A stretch of 64,000 nt of DNA, taken from positions 3,844,001 through 3,908,000 of the forward strand of contig NZ_CP142104.1 of the NCBI RefSeq assembly GCF_035751725.1. Direction: 5' to 3'. Both the position numbers and the translations under genes were made by a program. Below are positions 51,301 to 60,294 of this stretch, in pieces. The DNA is from Pseudomonas frederiksbergensis. GTDB lineage: Bacteria > Pseudomonadota > Gammaproteobacteria > Pseudomonadales > Pseudomonadaceae. Every line of letters begins with the position of its first letter. Position 1 is the stretch's first letter. The notes below the pieces were generated by a model. The model worked only from the letters and a program-made list of their open reading frames with translations. It was not told where the DNA came from and searched no databases.

Positions 51301-51769
51301 GAACCTCGACCAACCCCTGGGCGGCGGACCGGAAATCAACCTGCGGGTGCCGGCGTTGATCCCCGAGGATTATCTGCCGGATGTCCACGCACGCCTGATT
51401 CTCTACAAACGCATTGCCTCGGCCACCGACGAGGAAGGCCTGAAGGACCTGCAAGTGGAGATGATCGACCGCTTCGGCCTGCTGCCGGAACCGACCAAGA
51501 ACCTGGTGCGTACCACGCTGCTCAAGCTCAAGGCCGAACAACTGGGCATCAAGAAAGTCGACGGCGGGCCCAACGGCGGCCGGATCGAATTCGAGGCCCA
51601 GACCCCGGTCGATCCGCTGGTGCTGATCAAGCTGATCCAGGGCCAACCCAAACGCTACAAATTCGAAGGCGCCACGATGTTCAAGTTCATGGTGCCCATG
51701 GAGCGCCCGGAAGAGCGCTTCAATACCGTAGAGGCGCTGTTCGAACGCCTCAATCCGACCACTGCTTGA
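48320..51769 (+). CDS. mfd: Transcription-repair coupling factor Mfd
   Basis: 1149 residues from a GTG at 48320. The UvrB-homology region is at the N-terminus (LPDWETLPYDLFSPH), the RNA polymerase-interaction domain contains HIDHGVGRYLGLATLEI near residue 490, and the translocase has GDVGFGKTEVAMRAAF (Walker A), IIDEEHRFGVRQ (DEEH), and GRVGRSHHQAYAYLL (motif VI). It removes polymerases stalled at lesions and recruits UvrA. Length and order are standard. Confidence 0.97.
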   Translation: MPVLRLPLLPAAAGKQHWGNLPGAALSLAIAEAASAAKRFTLLLTADSQSAERLEQELGFFAPDLPVLHFPDWETLPYDLFSPHQDIISQRIASLYRLPELSHGVLVVPITTALHRLAPTQFLLGSSLVLDIGQKLDVEQMRTRLEASGYRYVDTVYEHGEFTVRGALIDLFPMGSKLPYRIDLFDDEIETLRTFDPENQRSIDKVQSIRLLPAKEFPLQKDAVTRFKARFRERFDVDFRRCPIFQDLSSGITPAGIEYYLPLFFEETSTLFDYLPQDTQVFSLPGIEQAAENFWNDVRNRYEERRVDPSRPLLPPAELFLPVEDCFARLKSWPRVVASQQDVETGVGRERFPAKPLPDLAIEAKATQPLAALAGFLDGFPGRVLFTAESAGRREVLLELLERLKLRPKTVDSWPDFVSGKDRLAITIAPLNDGLVLDDPALALVAESPLFGQRVMQRRRREKRADAANDAVIKNLTELREGAPVVHIDHGVGRYLGLATLEIENQAAEFLTLEYAEGAKLYVPVANLHLIARYTGSDDALAPLHRLGSETWQKAKRKAAEQVRDVAAELLDIYARRAAREGYAFADPKADYETFSAGFPFEETVDQQTTIEAVRADMLAPKPMDRLVCGDVGFGKTEVAMRAAFIAVHGGKQVAILVPTTLLAQQHYNSFRDRFADWPVTVEVMSRFKSAKEVNAAVADLAEGKIDIVIGTHKLLQDDVKIKNLGLVIIDEEHRFGVRQKEQLKALRSEVDILTLTATPIPRTLNMAVSGMRDLSIIATPPARRLSVRTFVMEQNKSTVKEALLRELLRGGQVYYLHNDVKTIEKCAADLAELVPEARIGIGHGQMRERELEQVMSDFYHKRFNVLIASTIIETGIDVPSANTIIIERADKFGLAQLHQLRGRVGRSHHQAYAYLLTPPRQQITPDAEKRLEAIANTQDLGAGFVLATNDLEIRGAGELLGDGQSGQIQAVGFTLYMEMLERAVKSIRKGEQPNLDQPLGGGPEINLRVPALIPEDYLPDVHARLILYKRIASATDEEGLKDLQVEMIDRFGLLPEPTKNLVRTTLLKLKAEQLGIKKVDGGPNGGRIEFEAQTPVDPLVLIKLIQGQPKRYKFEGATMFKFMVPMERPEERFNTVEALFERLNPTTA

Positions 51770-51779
51770 AGGACGCCCA

Positions 51780-52346
51780 ATGCGCCTGTTTCACTCCTTG
51801 ATGTTGTTGATGACGCTGATCGCTCCACTGGCGGTTGCCGACGACTTGTATCAGGTCGAAATGATCCTGGTCCGCCAGAATGCCGAGCCGGCCATTATCA
51901 GCCGCGCCGCACCGGAAGACTGGGACGCCGGCGCGCAACGCCTGGGCGCGGACAGCCAGCGCACGCCAGCGTTGGGCAACATCGTCGAAAAACTCAACGC
52001 CAGCGGCCAGTACACCGTGTTGATGCACAAAGCCTGGCAACAGAACCTGGGCGAACAGGGCCGCAAGATCGCCGTCAGCGACGGCGCCGAGCAGTTCGGC
52101 CAGTTTCCCATCGAAGGCACCCTGGAACTCAAACTCGGCCGTTTCACCGACGTGGACGCCGACTTCTGGATCAACCAGATCGACGCCAATGGCCTGGTCA
52201 CGGCCAGCGAGCGCCTGAAACAGCAGAGCCATACCAAGAATGGCCAGCTGAATTTCCTCGATAATGGCCATCTCGGCTTGCTGATCAAGATCACGTCGTT
52301 GACCGCGCCTGCGCCACGGCAGGCCCCTGACGTCATTCCAGACTGA
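51780..52346 (+). CDS. CsiV-family periplasmic protein
   Basis: 188 residues. An N-terminal signal peptide (residues 1-21, LMTLIAPLAVA) is followed by YQVEMILVRQ and later VLMHKAWQQNLGEQGRKIAV, then FPIEGTLELKLGRFTDVDADFW, the pattern of CsiV/PF10972 proteins, which assist peptidoglycan synthesis in Vibrio. It starts 10 bases after mfd, so the two are co-transcribed. Its role in Pseudomonas is not established. Confidence 0.78.
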   Translation: MRLFHSLMLLMTLIAPLAVADDLYQVEMILVRQNAEPAIISRAAPEDWDAGAQRLGADSQRTPALGNIVEKLNASGQYTVLMHKAWQQNLGEQGRKIAVSDGAEQFGQFPIEGTLELKLGRFTDVDADFWINQIDANGLVTASERLKQQSHTKNGQLNFLDNGHLGLLIKITSLTAPAPRQAPDVIPD

Positions 52347-52357
52347 TCGGCGCGCCC

Positions 52358-55051
52358 ATGCCCTCGCCCCTGAGCAAACCGCTGGCACCTTCCTGGGTCA
52401 ATCGATTCAAGGAACAAAGCCTGGAGCGTGGGCGCCGATACGCGCTGGAAAACCGCGTCAGGATCGTCGAGGCCGGCGACAGCACGATCATCGCCAGTTG
52501 CGAAGGATCGGGCGGCAGCGTCTACCGTCAGACCATTCGCCTCAAAGAGTCAGCCAAAGGCACGTTGATCCTGCTTGATGCCGCCTGCTCCTGCCCGGTG
52601 CGCATCAACTGCAAGCATTGCGCGGCGGTGCTGCTGCAAGTCCAGGAAACCCTGGCCTACCCTGCTGCCGAAAAAGACGCCCAGATGTTGGAAAAACTCC
52701 AGGCAGTGCTGGACAACCGCAGCCCCAAGGCCCCGCCGCAAGTCTTGGTGGAAAACGTGCAGCCGGTGCCACGATTATGGCTGGCGAGTGTCGAGTTCAG
52801 CGCCTTCGAACCGCGCAACGGCAAGATGCAGCGCTATATCCAGCACCGCGCCGCCCTGTCCTTCAGTTATCTGGACGAGTACGTCAGCGGCCAGCGCAAC
52901 ACCGACGTACTGATCCGCCAGGAAACCCAGACGCTGCGGATCAAACGCCAAACTGACGTAGAACAGTCCTACCGCGAACAGCTACGAATCCTCGGTTTCA
53001 AAATCGCGACCCGACAAAGCAAGGCCTTGCCGGAGAGCGCCGGCGAACTGTACGAAATGGTCAACGACAGCGCTTGGCTGACCTTTACCCTCAACGACCT
53101 GCCGAAGCTGCGCAACCAAGGCTGGGAATTGCAGATCGACGAAGATTTTGGCTTCGACCTGACGGCGGTGGACGAATGGTACGCCTCGGTCGAGGAAACC
53201 CCGGAGCGGGACTGGTTCGATCTGGAGCTGGGCATTATCGTCAACGGCGAGCGATTGAGCCTGCTACCGATCCTGTTGAACCTGATGCGCTCGCACATCG
53301 AGCTGTTCAATCCGGAGCGCCTGGCCAGGCGCCGCGATGACGAACTTATCCTGGTCAACTTGCCGCACCGTCCCAACTCGGAGTTCGGCCCGCAGCAAGT
53401 GGCCCTGCCCTACGGGCGGTTGAAGCCGGTGTTGGCGACCCTGGGCGAGTTCTACCTGCAAGAGCCCGGCACCACCAAGCTACGCCTCAACAGCGCCGAC
53501 GCCCTGCGCCTGAACCCGTTGCAAGACATGCCGCTGCGCTGGGAAGGTGGCGAACACATACGCAGCCTCGCCCAACGCTTGCGCGACATCAAGGATTACA
53601 CCGCCACCGCGCCGGACGGCTTGAACGCAACGCTGCGGCCCTACCAGCTCGAAGGCTTGAGCTGGATGCAGTCGCTACGGCAGTTGGAAGTCGGCGGCAT
53701 TCTTGCGGATGACATGGGGCTTGGCAAAACCCTACAGACCCTGGCGCACATTCTCAGCGAAAAAAACGCCGGGCGCCTCGATCGGCCGTGCATGGTGGTG
53801 ATGCCGACGAGCCTGATTCCCAACTGGCTCGACGAAGCCTCACATTTCACTCCGCAGCTCAAGGTACTGGCCCTGTACGGTGCAGGACGCAAGAAACACT
53901 TCGAGCGCCTGGTCGATTACGACTTGATCCTGACCACCTATGCGTTACTGCCCAAGGATGTCGAACGCCTCAAGACGCAGCCGCTGCACGTATTGATCCT
54001 CGACGAAGCCCAGTACATCAAGAATCCCACCAGCAAAGCCGCCCAAGCCGCCCGGGAACTGGATGCCCGGCAACGGCTGTGCCTGTCCGGTACGCCACTG
54101 GAAAACCACCTGGGTGAACTCTGGTCGCTGTTTCATTTCCTGCTGCCGGGCTGGCTCGGCGACGTCAAGAGCTTCAATCGCGACTACCGCGTACCCATCG
54201 AAAAACGCGGCAGCGACGTACGACTGCAACACCTCAACGGTCGGATAAAGCCCTTCCTGCTGCGCCGAACCAAGGAGCAAGTGGCGACCGAACTGCCGCC
54301 CAAGACCGAGATCATCCATTGGGTCGAACTCAGCGACGCCCAGCGGGACGTCTACGAGACCATGCGCCTGGCCATGGACAAGAAGGTACGCGACGAGATC
54401 ACCCGCAAAGGCGTGGCACGCAGCCAGATCATCATCCTCGAGGCACTGCTGAAGCTGCGCCAGGTGTGCTGCGACCTGCGCCTGATCAGCGACGCCACCC
54501 TGCCCACCCGTGGCAGCACCTCGGGCAAGCTCGACAGCCTCATGGAAATGCTCGAAGAGTTGTTCGAAGAAGGTCGACGGGTGCTGCTGTTTTCACAGTT
54601 CACTTCCATGCTGGCGCTGATTGAAGATGAGCTGAAAAAGCGCGGGGTGGCGTACGCCATCCTGACCGGCCAGACCAGGGACCGACGCACGCCAGTGAAG
54701 GAATTCCAAAGCGGAAAGCGTCAGATCTTTCTGATCAGCCTGAAGGCCGGTGGCGTAGGCTTGAACCTGACAGAAGCCGACACCGTGATTCACTACGACC
54801 CCTGGTGGAACCCCGCCACCGAAAACCAGGCCACCGACCGCGCCTATCGCATTGGCCAGGAAAAACCGGTGTTCGTATACAAACTGATTGCCCGCGGCAC
54901 GGTGGAAGAAAAGATCCAGCTGCTGCAAAAAGAGAAATCCGACCTGGCGGCCGGCGTGCTGGATGGGCGTGTTGCGGGGGATTGGAAACTGCAGAACGAA
55001 GACATCGAGGCGCTATTCGCGCCGCTACCGGACAAGCTGGAGAAGCGCTAA
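52358..55051 (+). CDS. SWIM zinc-finger SNF2-type helicase
   Basis: 897 residues. A SWIM finger at about residues 76-90 (CSCPVRINCKHCAAV, C-x-C-x-n-C-x-H type) precedes a SNF2 ATPase: DDMGLGKTLQTLAHIL (motif I), VVMPTSLIPNWLDE (Ia), LDEAQYIKN (II), SGTPLENHLGELWS (III) and a C-terminal LKAGGVGLNLTEADTVIHYDPWW / DRAYRIGQ (V and VI). It is a DNA translocase; a role in transcription or repair is inferred. It is in the mfd-csiV cluster. Confidence 0.9.
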   Translation: MPSPLSKPLAPSWVNRFKEQSLERGRRYALENRVRIVEAGDSTIIASCEGSGGSVYRQTIRLKESAKGTLILLDAACSCPVRINCKHCAAVLLQVQETLAYPAAEKDAQMLEKLQAVLDNRSPKAPPQVLVENVQPVPRLWLASVEFSAFEPRNGKMQRYIQHRAALSFSYLDEYVSGQRNTDVLIRQETQTLRIKRQTDVEQSYREQLRILGFKIATRQSKALPESAGELYEMVNDSAWLTFTLNDLPKLRNQGWELQIDEDFGFDLTAVDEWYASVEETPERDWFDLELGIIVNGERLSLLPILLNLMRSHIELFNPERLARRRDDELILVNLPHRPNSEFGPQQVALPYGRLKPVLATLGEFYLQEPGTTKLRLNSADALRLNPLQDMPLRWEGGEHIRSLAQRLRDIKDYTATAPDGLNATLRPYQLEGLSWMQSLRQLEVGGILADDMGLGKTLQTLAHILSEKNAGRLDRPCMVVMPTSLIPNWLDEASHFTPQLKVLALYGAGRKKHFERLVDYDLILTTYALLPKDVERLKTQPLHVLILDEAQYIKNPTSKAAQAARELDARQRLCLSGTPLENHLGELWSLFHFLLPGWLGDVKSFNRDYRVPIEKRGSDVRLQHLNGRIKPFLLRRTKEQVATELPPKTEIIHWVELSDAQRDVYETMRLAMDKKVRDEITRKGVARSQIIILEALLKLRQVCCDLRLISDATLPTRGSTSGKLDSLMEMLEELFEEGRRVLLFSQFTSMLALIEDELKKRGVAYAILTGQTRDRRTPVKEFQSGKRQIFLISLKAGGVGLNLTEADTVIHYDPWWNPATENQATDRAYRIGQEKPVFVYKLIARGTVEEKIQLLQKEKSDLAAGVLDGRVAGDWKLQNEDIEALFAPLPDKLEKR

Positions 55052-55060
55052 ACCTTTTCG

Positions 55061-55150
55061 TGTGGAAGCGAGCCTGCTCGTGAGAAGGCCATCAGCTTCA
55101 ACATTTTCGCACGCATCGCCGCCGCCTTCGCGAACAGGTTCGCTCCCACA
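55061..55150. repeat. REPIN-like inverted REP pair
   Basis: TGTGGAAGCGAGCCTGCTCG (start of left arm, 55061-55083) and the reverse complement of TCGCGAACAGGTTCGCTCCC (right arm 55128-55150) agree at 19 of 23 bases. This is the GTGGGAGCGAGCCTGCTCGCGA REP family of fluorescent pseudomonads. Confidence 0.8.
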
Positions 55151-55174
55151 GCCTATCCCGATAAAACGGCCTCC

Positions 55175-56936
<1,762 letters not shown>

Positions 56937-57110
56937 AACAGTTCCTTTTCAGTAGCGGTGGATGCGTGTGGCGACGCATGCACGATGGCGCCGCCAGGCT
57001 GACGGCCCGACAGGTCGCGCATAGGCGATGGGATTGGATAGGAATTCAAAAGGCGGATCGGCATGGGCGGCTAGCTTAGCGGATGTAGCCAGCCGCGCCC
57101 ACCCGTGTGC

Positions 57111-57818
57111 TCAGGCCTTGGCGAGTACCGGCGTCGATTTGCTACGCGGACGCAACTGCGCTGCAGCCATTGCTTCGTCGGTGACACCGCTTTCGGCGCG
57201 CATGCCTGCTGCCAGGAACGGCACCATCAGGCGCATCACCTGCTCGATAGAGGTATTCACACCGAAGTCGGTCTCGGCAATAGCCCGCAACGCCTTGATG
57301 CCGGACATGCTGAATGCCGCGGCACCGAGCATGAAATGCACGCGCCAGAACAATTCGATCGGTGGTATGCGTGGCGCCGCTTCGTTGACCAGCAGCATGT
57401 AGCGACGAAACACCTTGCCGTACATGTCTTCAAGATAGCGCCGCAAGTGCCCTTGGCTCTGGCTGAAGGCCAGGCCCAGCAGGCGCATGAAGATGGAAAG
57501 GTCGTTACCGCTGCGTGGCTGGACCACGAGGGCTTGCTCGACCAGGATCTCAAGGAGTTCCTCCAGCGAGGGCTTGACGTCAGGCTTGGCCTGGCGACGC
57601 TCCAGCTCGCGATCGAGACTGATACAGAACGGCCCGAGAAACCGCGAGAAAACCGCCTGGATCAGGGCTTTTTTCGAGCCAAAATGGTAATTCACCGCAG
57701 CCAGGTTCACCCCGGCCTTGCTGGTAATCAGACGCAAAGAGGTTTCAGCGAAACCTTTTTCCGCGAACAATTGCTCGGCAGCATCGAGAATGCGTTCTAC
57801 GGTTTCCGACTGGGCCAT
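57111..57818 (-). CDS. psrA: TetR-family regulator PsrA
   Basis: 235 residues from MAQSETVERILDAAEQLFAE. The N-terminal helix-turn-helix reads FAETSLRLITSKAGVNLAAVNYHFGSKKAL (in pieces), identical in style to PsrA. PsrA senses long-chain acyl-CoA, represses fatty-acid degradation genes such as fadBA and itself, and activates rpoS. A perfect CAAAC-N4-GTTTG box overlaps its promoter, implying autoregulation. fadA in this window is a known type of target. Confidence 0.9.
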   Translation of the reverse strand: MAQSETVERILDAAEQLFAEKGFAETSLRLITSKAGVNLAAVNYHFGSKKALIQAVFSRFLGPFCISLDRELERRQAKPDVKPSLEELLEILVEQALVVQPRSGNDLSIFMRLLGLAFSQSQGHLRRYLEDMYGKVFRRYMLLVNEAAPRIPPIELFWRVHFMLGAAAFSMSGIKALRAIAETDFGVNTSIEQVMRLMVPFLAAGMRAESGVTDEAMAAAQLRPRSKSTPVLAKA

Positions 57819-57833
57819 GGCTACTCCGCCTGA

Positions 57834-57860
57834 CAAACACTTGTTTGAAACATACGTTTC
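57834..57860. promoter_or_regulatory. PsrA operators (two overlapping palindromes)
   Basis: CAAACACTTGTTTG (57834-57847) is a perfect match to the PsrA consensus C/GAAAC-N4-GTTTG/C. It is joined by GAAACATACGTTTC (57847-57860), a second palindrome of the same form sharing one base. They lie 16 to 42 bases upstream of the psrA start. Confidence 0.85.
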
Positions 57861-58014
57861 AGCCTGGGGATTGTCAAGCCTGCCGGGGCATTTTGCGAAC
57901 GCTCGGTCAGCTATTTAACCACACCTTCGACAAGCTGTAGCGCCACCCCTTGAAGCGGCCCATTCAACCGTTCGGCAGCCCAGCCAAAAAAGGAGGATTG
58001 CCAAGCGGCTCGCA

Positions 58015-58049
58015 CTGTATATAATCCCAGTCACTGTATAAAAAGACAG
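58015..58049 (+). promoter_or_regulatory. Two LexA (SOS) boxes upstream of lexA
   Basis: CTGTATATAATCCCAG (58015-58030) and CTGTATAAAAAGACAG (58034-58049) both fit CTG-N10-CAG with AT-rich cores, centres 19 bases apart, ending 10 bases before the lexA ATG. Double boxes at lexA give graded autoregulation. Confidence 0.92.
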
Positions 58050-58059
58050 AGCGATCGAT

Positions 58060-58668
58060 ATGCTAAAGCTGACGCCACGCCAAGCAGAGATTCTGGCCTT
58101 CATCAAACGCTGCCTAGAAGACAACGGTTATCCGCCGACTCGTGCGGAAATCGCCCAGGAATTGGGTTTCAAGTCCCCCAATGCGGCCGAAGAGCACCTC
58201 AAGGCGCTGGCCCGCAAGGGTGCGATAGAAATGACGCCCGGGGCGTCACGAGGCATTCGCATCCCAGGCTTCGAAGCCAAGGCCGACGAAACCACCCTGC
58301 CGATCATTGGCCGCGTGGCGGCTGGCGCCCCTATCCTCGCCCAGCAACACGTCGAGGAGTCTTGCAACATCAATCCTTCTTTCTTCCACCCAAGGGCCGA
58401 CTATCTTCTTCGCGTCCATGGCATGAGCATGAAGGACATCGGCATTTTCGACGGGGACCTGCTGGCAGTCCACACCACACGTGAAGCTCGTAACGGCCAA
58501 GTTGTGGTAGCGCGGATCGGCGACGAAGTCACCGTCAAGCGCTTCAAACGCGAGGGCAGCAAAGTCTGGCTGATCGCCGAGAACCCGGAATTTGCCCCTA
58601 TCGAAGTGGACTTGAAAGACCAGGACCTGGTCATCGAAGGCTTGAGCGTTGGCGTCATACGCCGCTAA
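58060..58668 (+). CDS. lexA: LexA SOS repressor
   Basis: 202 residues. Winged helix at the N-terminus ([33 protein letters not shown]). Cleavage site Ala88-Gly89 in VAAGAP, nucleophile Ser123 in HGMSMKDIG and general base Lys160. It represses SOS genes until RecA-stimulated self-cleavage. It is followed after 10 bases by sulA, forming one operon, and preceded by two SOS boxes. A possible additional target in the window is the box at 27801. Confidence 0.98.
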   Translation: MLKLTPRQAEILAFIKRCLEDNGYPPTRAEIAQELGFKSPNAAEEHLKALARKGAIEMTPGASRGIRIPGFEAKADETTLPIIGRVAAGAPILAQQHVEESCNINPSFFHPRADYLLRVHGMSMKDIGIFDGDLLAVHTTREARNGQVVVARIGDEVTVKRFKREGSKVWLIAENPEFAPIEVDLKDQDLVIEGLSVGVIRR

Positions 58669-58678
58669 AGGAGGCTTT

Positions 58679-59152
58679 ATGCAATTTCCTCACACACCAC
58701 AGCACACACAACTACCGCTGTTCGAGGCATTCATGGCCCAACCGCTGGTTCCAGTCCTGAAAGAGGTCATCGAGTCGCCTTGGGACGTTGAACCTGAAGC
58801 CTTCAGCGAGCTGTCATTGCGTGGTGCAGCGGGAAATTGCCTGAACCTGCTGGCGCCGATCCTGAGAGAACTGAGCCAGGACCAGGATGCTCGCTGGCTC
58901 ACGCTGATCGCGCCACCCGCCAGCGTTACGCAGGCCTGGCTGCGAGATGCCGGTCTCAATCGCGAGCGAATCCTGCTTCTGCAACCACGCGGCAGCCAAA
59001 GCGCCCAGCAATTGACCTGCGAAGCGTTGCGCCTGGGACGCAGTCATACGGTGGTCAGCTGGCTCAATCCCTTGACCGCTACCGCACGCCAACAGTTGAT
59101 CAGCGCTGCGCGGACTGGGGATGCGCAAAGCCTGAATATTCGATTGGGCTAG
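58679..59152 (+). CDS. sulA: Cell division inhibitor SulA
   Basis: 157 residues from MQFPHTPQHTQLPLFEAFMA. The conserved block ELSLRGAAGNCLNLLAPILREL, RWLTLIAPPASVTQAWLRDAGL and LRLGRSHTVVSWLNPLTATA (each a partial quote) is the SulA pattern. It binds FtsZ and halts division during SOS. An AAAGGAGG site at -10 supports the start. As in other pseudomonads it lies directly downstream of lexA rather than being separately regulated. Confidence 0.92.
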   Translation: MQFPHTPQHTQLPLFEAFMAQPLVPVLKEVIESPWDVEPEAFSELSLRGAAGNCLNLLAPILRELSQDQDARWLTLIAPPASVTQAWLRDAGLNRERILLLQPRGSQSAQQLTCEALRLGRSHTVVSWLNPLTATARQQLISAARTGDAQSLNIRLG

Positions 59153-59163
59153 GATAAACGCAG

Positions 59164-59186
59164 GGCTTCTCCAGGACAGAGAAGCC
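59164..59186 (+). terminator. Hairpin after sulA
   Basis: GGCTTCTC (59164-59171) and GAGAAGCC (59179-59186) pair around a 7-base loop. No T run follows, so termination may be incomplete. Confidence 0.35.
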
Positions 59187-59224
59187 AGACCCGTCACATT
59201 ATTTCAAAAACCGACAGGCGGGGA

Positions 59225-59458
59225 TCAATGAAGAACCCGCGGCCCCTCTTCCTTGTTGAATTCGCCTTCAACCAGGCGACCTGCCATCTGGACGCCCACG
59301 CTGAGCATCGCCTTGGCGACCTCGACATGCTGGCCCTGAAGGAACACCTTGGCATCCTCGGAGAAGTTCAGGGTAACCAGAGAACCCTCATCTTCAGCCC
59401 TGCGCAGCTCAATGCGACCATCAGGAAGTTCGACAATTTCTAGAAAGGACGTAGGCAT
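59225..59458 (-). CDS. Conserved Pseudomonas small protein of unknown function
   Basis: 77 residues: MPTSFLEIVELPDGRIELRR, then AEDEGSLVTLNFSEDAKVFL, with a C-terminal QMAGRLVEGEFNKEEGP. It follows lexA-sulA in the known order (PA3009-like). A compact beta-alpha fold is likely. No enzymatic motif. It is transcribed toward sulA. Confidence 0.7.
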   Translation of the reverse strand: MPTSFLEIVELPDGRIELRRAEDEGSLVTLNFSEDAKVFLQGQHVEVAKAMLSVGVQMAGRLVEGEFNKEEGPRVLH

Positions 59459-59563
59459 AAAGGTCTGTTCTCCACGAAAGGCGGGGATTATATAGTCATC
59501 GGCCAGGCTTCGCTCAGGATCTTGACCAAGCGTTATGGGCGGTCATCACGAGGCGAATGAAAA

Positions 59564-60088
59564 TCAGCACTCGTTCAGTCCTTCACGGAAGCGAATAGCC
59601 AAGCTTTTTAGGTTCTGGCGCCAGCTCTCCAATTCTTCCCGACTCAGCTCCGGCTCTGGTTCCTGCTCGTCAAGATTGACTGCCACGATCAGTGGCTGGG
59701 TGACGTCACCTTTCGGTTTGCGCGGGGCCCGTGGCGGCTGGAATAGAGCAGCATGCGCCTCCAGTAGTTTGGCCAGCCAGGTTTCCCGGTTTTGGGCCAG
59801 CTCGACCATTTCCGCCAGCTCGGGAATCGCAAGGCTCTCCAACACCTCGGGCGTCAATATCAGCTCAGCCCGTGAGGCATTCGCCTGGGGCAAGCGATAG
59901 AACCCGGCGATTTCATGGCAGAGGCCCAACAAGGCACCGTACAGATGAAACAGCACTGATTCACGCCCAGCCTGGACCAGCGCCGGAGCATTCATCGCGC
60001 GCCCATCTTCTGCCTTTGCAAGCGCTTCAAGCGACAGGCCGGCGAAGTAAATCTTCTGGTTGGTGCGGGTGTAGAGTTCGTGGGCCAT
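59564..60088 (-). CDS. DUF6586-family protein
   Basis: 174 residues, mostly helical: MAHELYTRTNQKIYFAGLSL, SVLFHLYGALLGLCHEIAGFY and a C-terminal LSREELESWRQNLKSLAIRF. Matches the conserved protein between the small gene and topA in Pseudomonas (PA3010-like). No known activity. The AT-poor coding pattern is host-like. A terminator downstream of its promoter side separates it from topA. Confidence 0.7.
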   Translation of the reverse strand: MAHELYTRTNQKIYFAGLSLEALAKAEDGRAMNAPALVQAGRESVLFHLYGALLGLCHEIAGFYRLPQANASRAELILTPEVLESLAIPELAEMVELAQNRETWLAKLLEAHAALFQPPRAPRKPKGDVTQPLIVAVNLDEQEPEPELSREELESWRQNLKSLAIRFREGLNEC

Positions 60089-60172
60089 GGCGGCATTCTC
60101 CCCAACGAAATAAAAGCGTCACGCAGTGCGACAGTGTCGTGGATCAACCGAAGCCACTGCAAGCCAAAAACG

Positions 60173-60214
60173 AAAAGGCCGCATGAAAACCTGAGGGTTG
60201 TCATGCGGCCTTTT
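60173..60214 (-). terminator. Intrinsic terminator after topA
   Basis: AAAAGGCCGCATGA (60173-60186) and TCATGCGGCCTTTT (60201-60214) pair perfectly over 14 bases. T runs at both ends make it bidirectional. Confidence 0.85.
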
Positions 60215-60251
60215 GTTTACCTGGCCTTTATAAGGACGACTGTGTAGTACA

Positions 60252-60275
60252 GCGCGAGCAAGCTCCCTCGCCACG
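60252..60275. repeat. Single REP element
   Basis: GCGCGAGCAAGCTCCCTCGC (start) with CCACG matches the right arm of the REPIN at 44145-44168 in all but one or two bases. No inverted partner lies nearby, so it is a REP singlet. Confidence 0.75.
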
Positions 60276-60294
60276 GGGATCGAGCAGAGTCATA

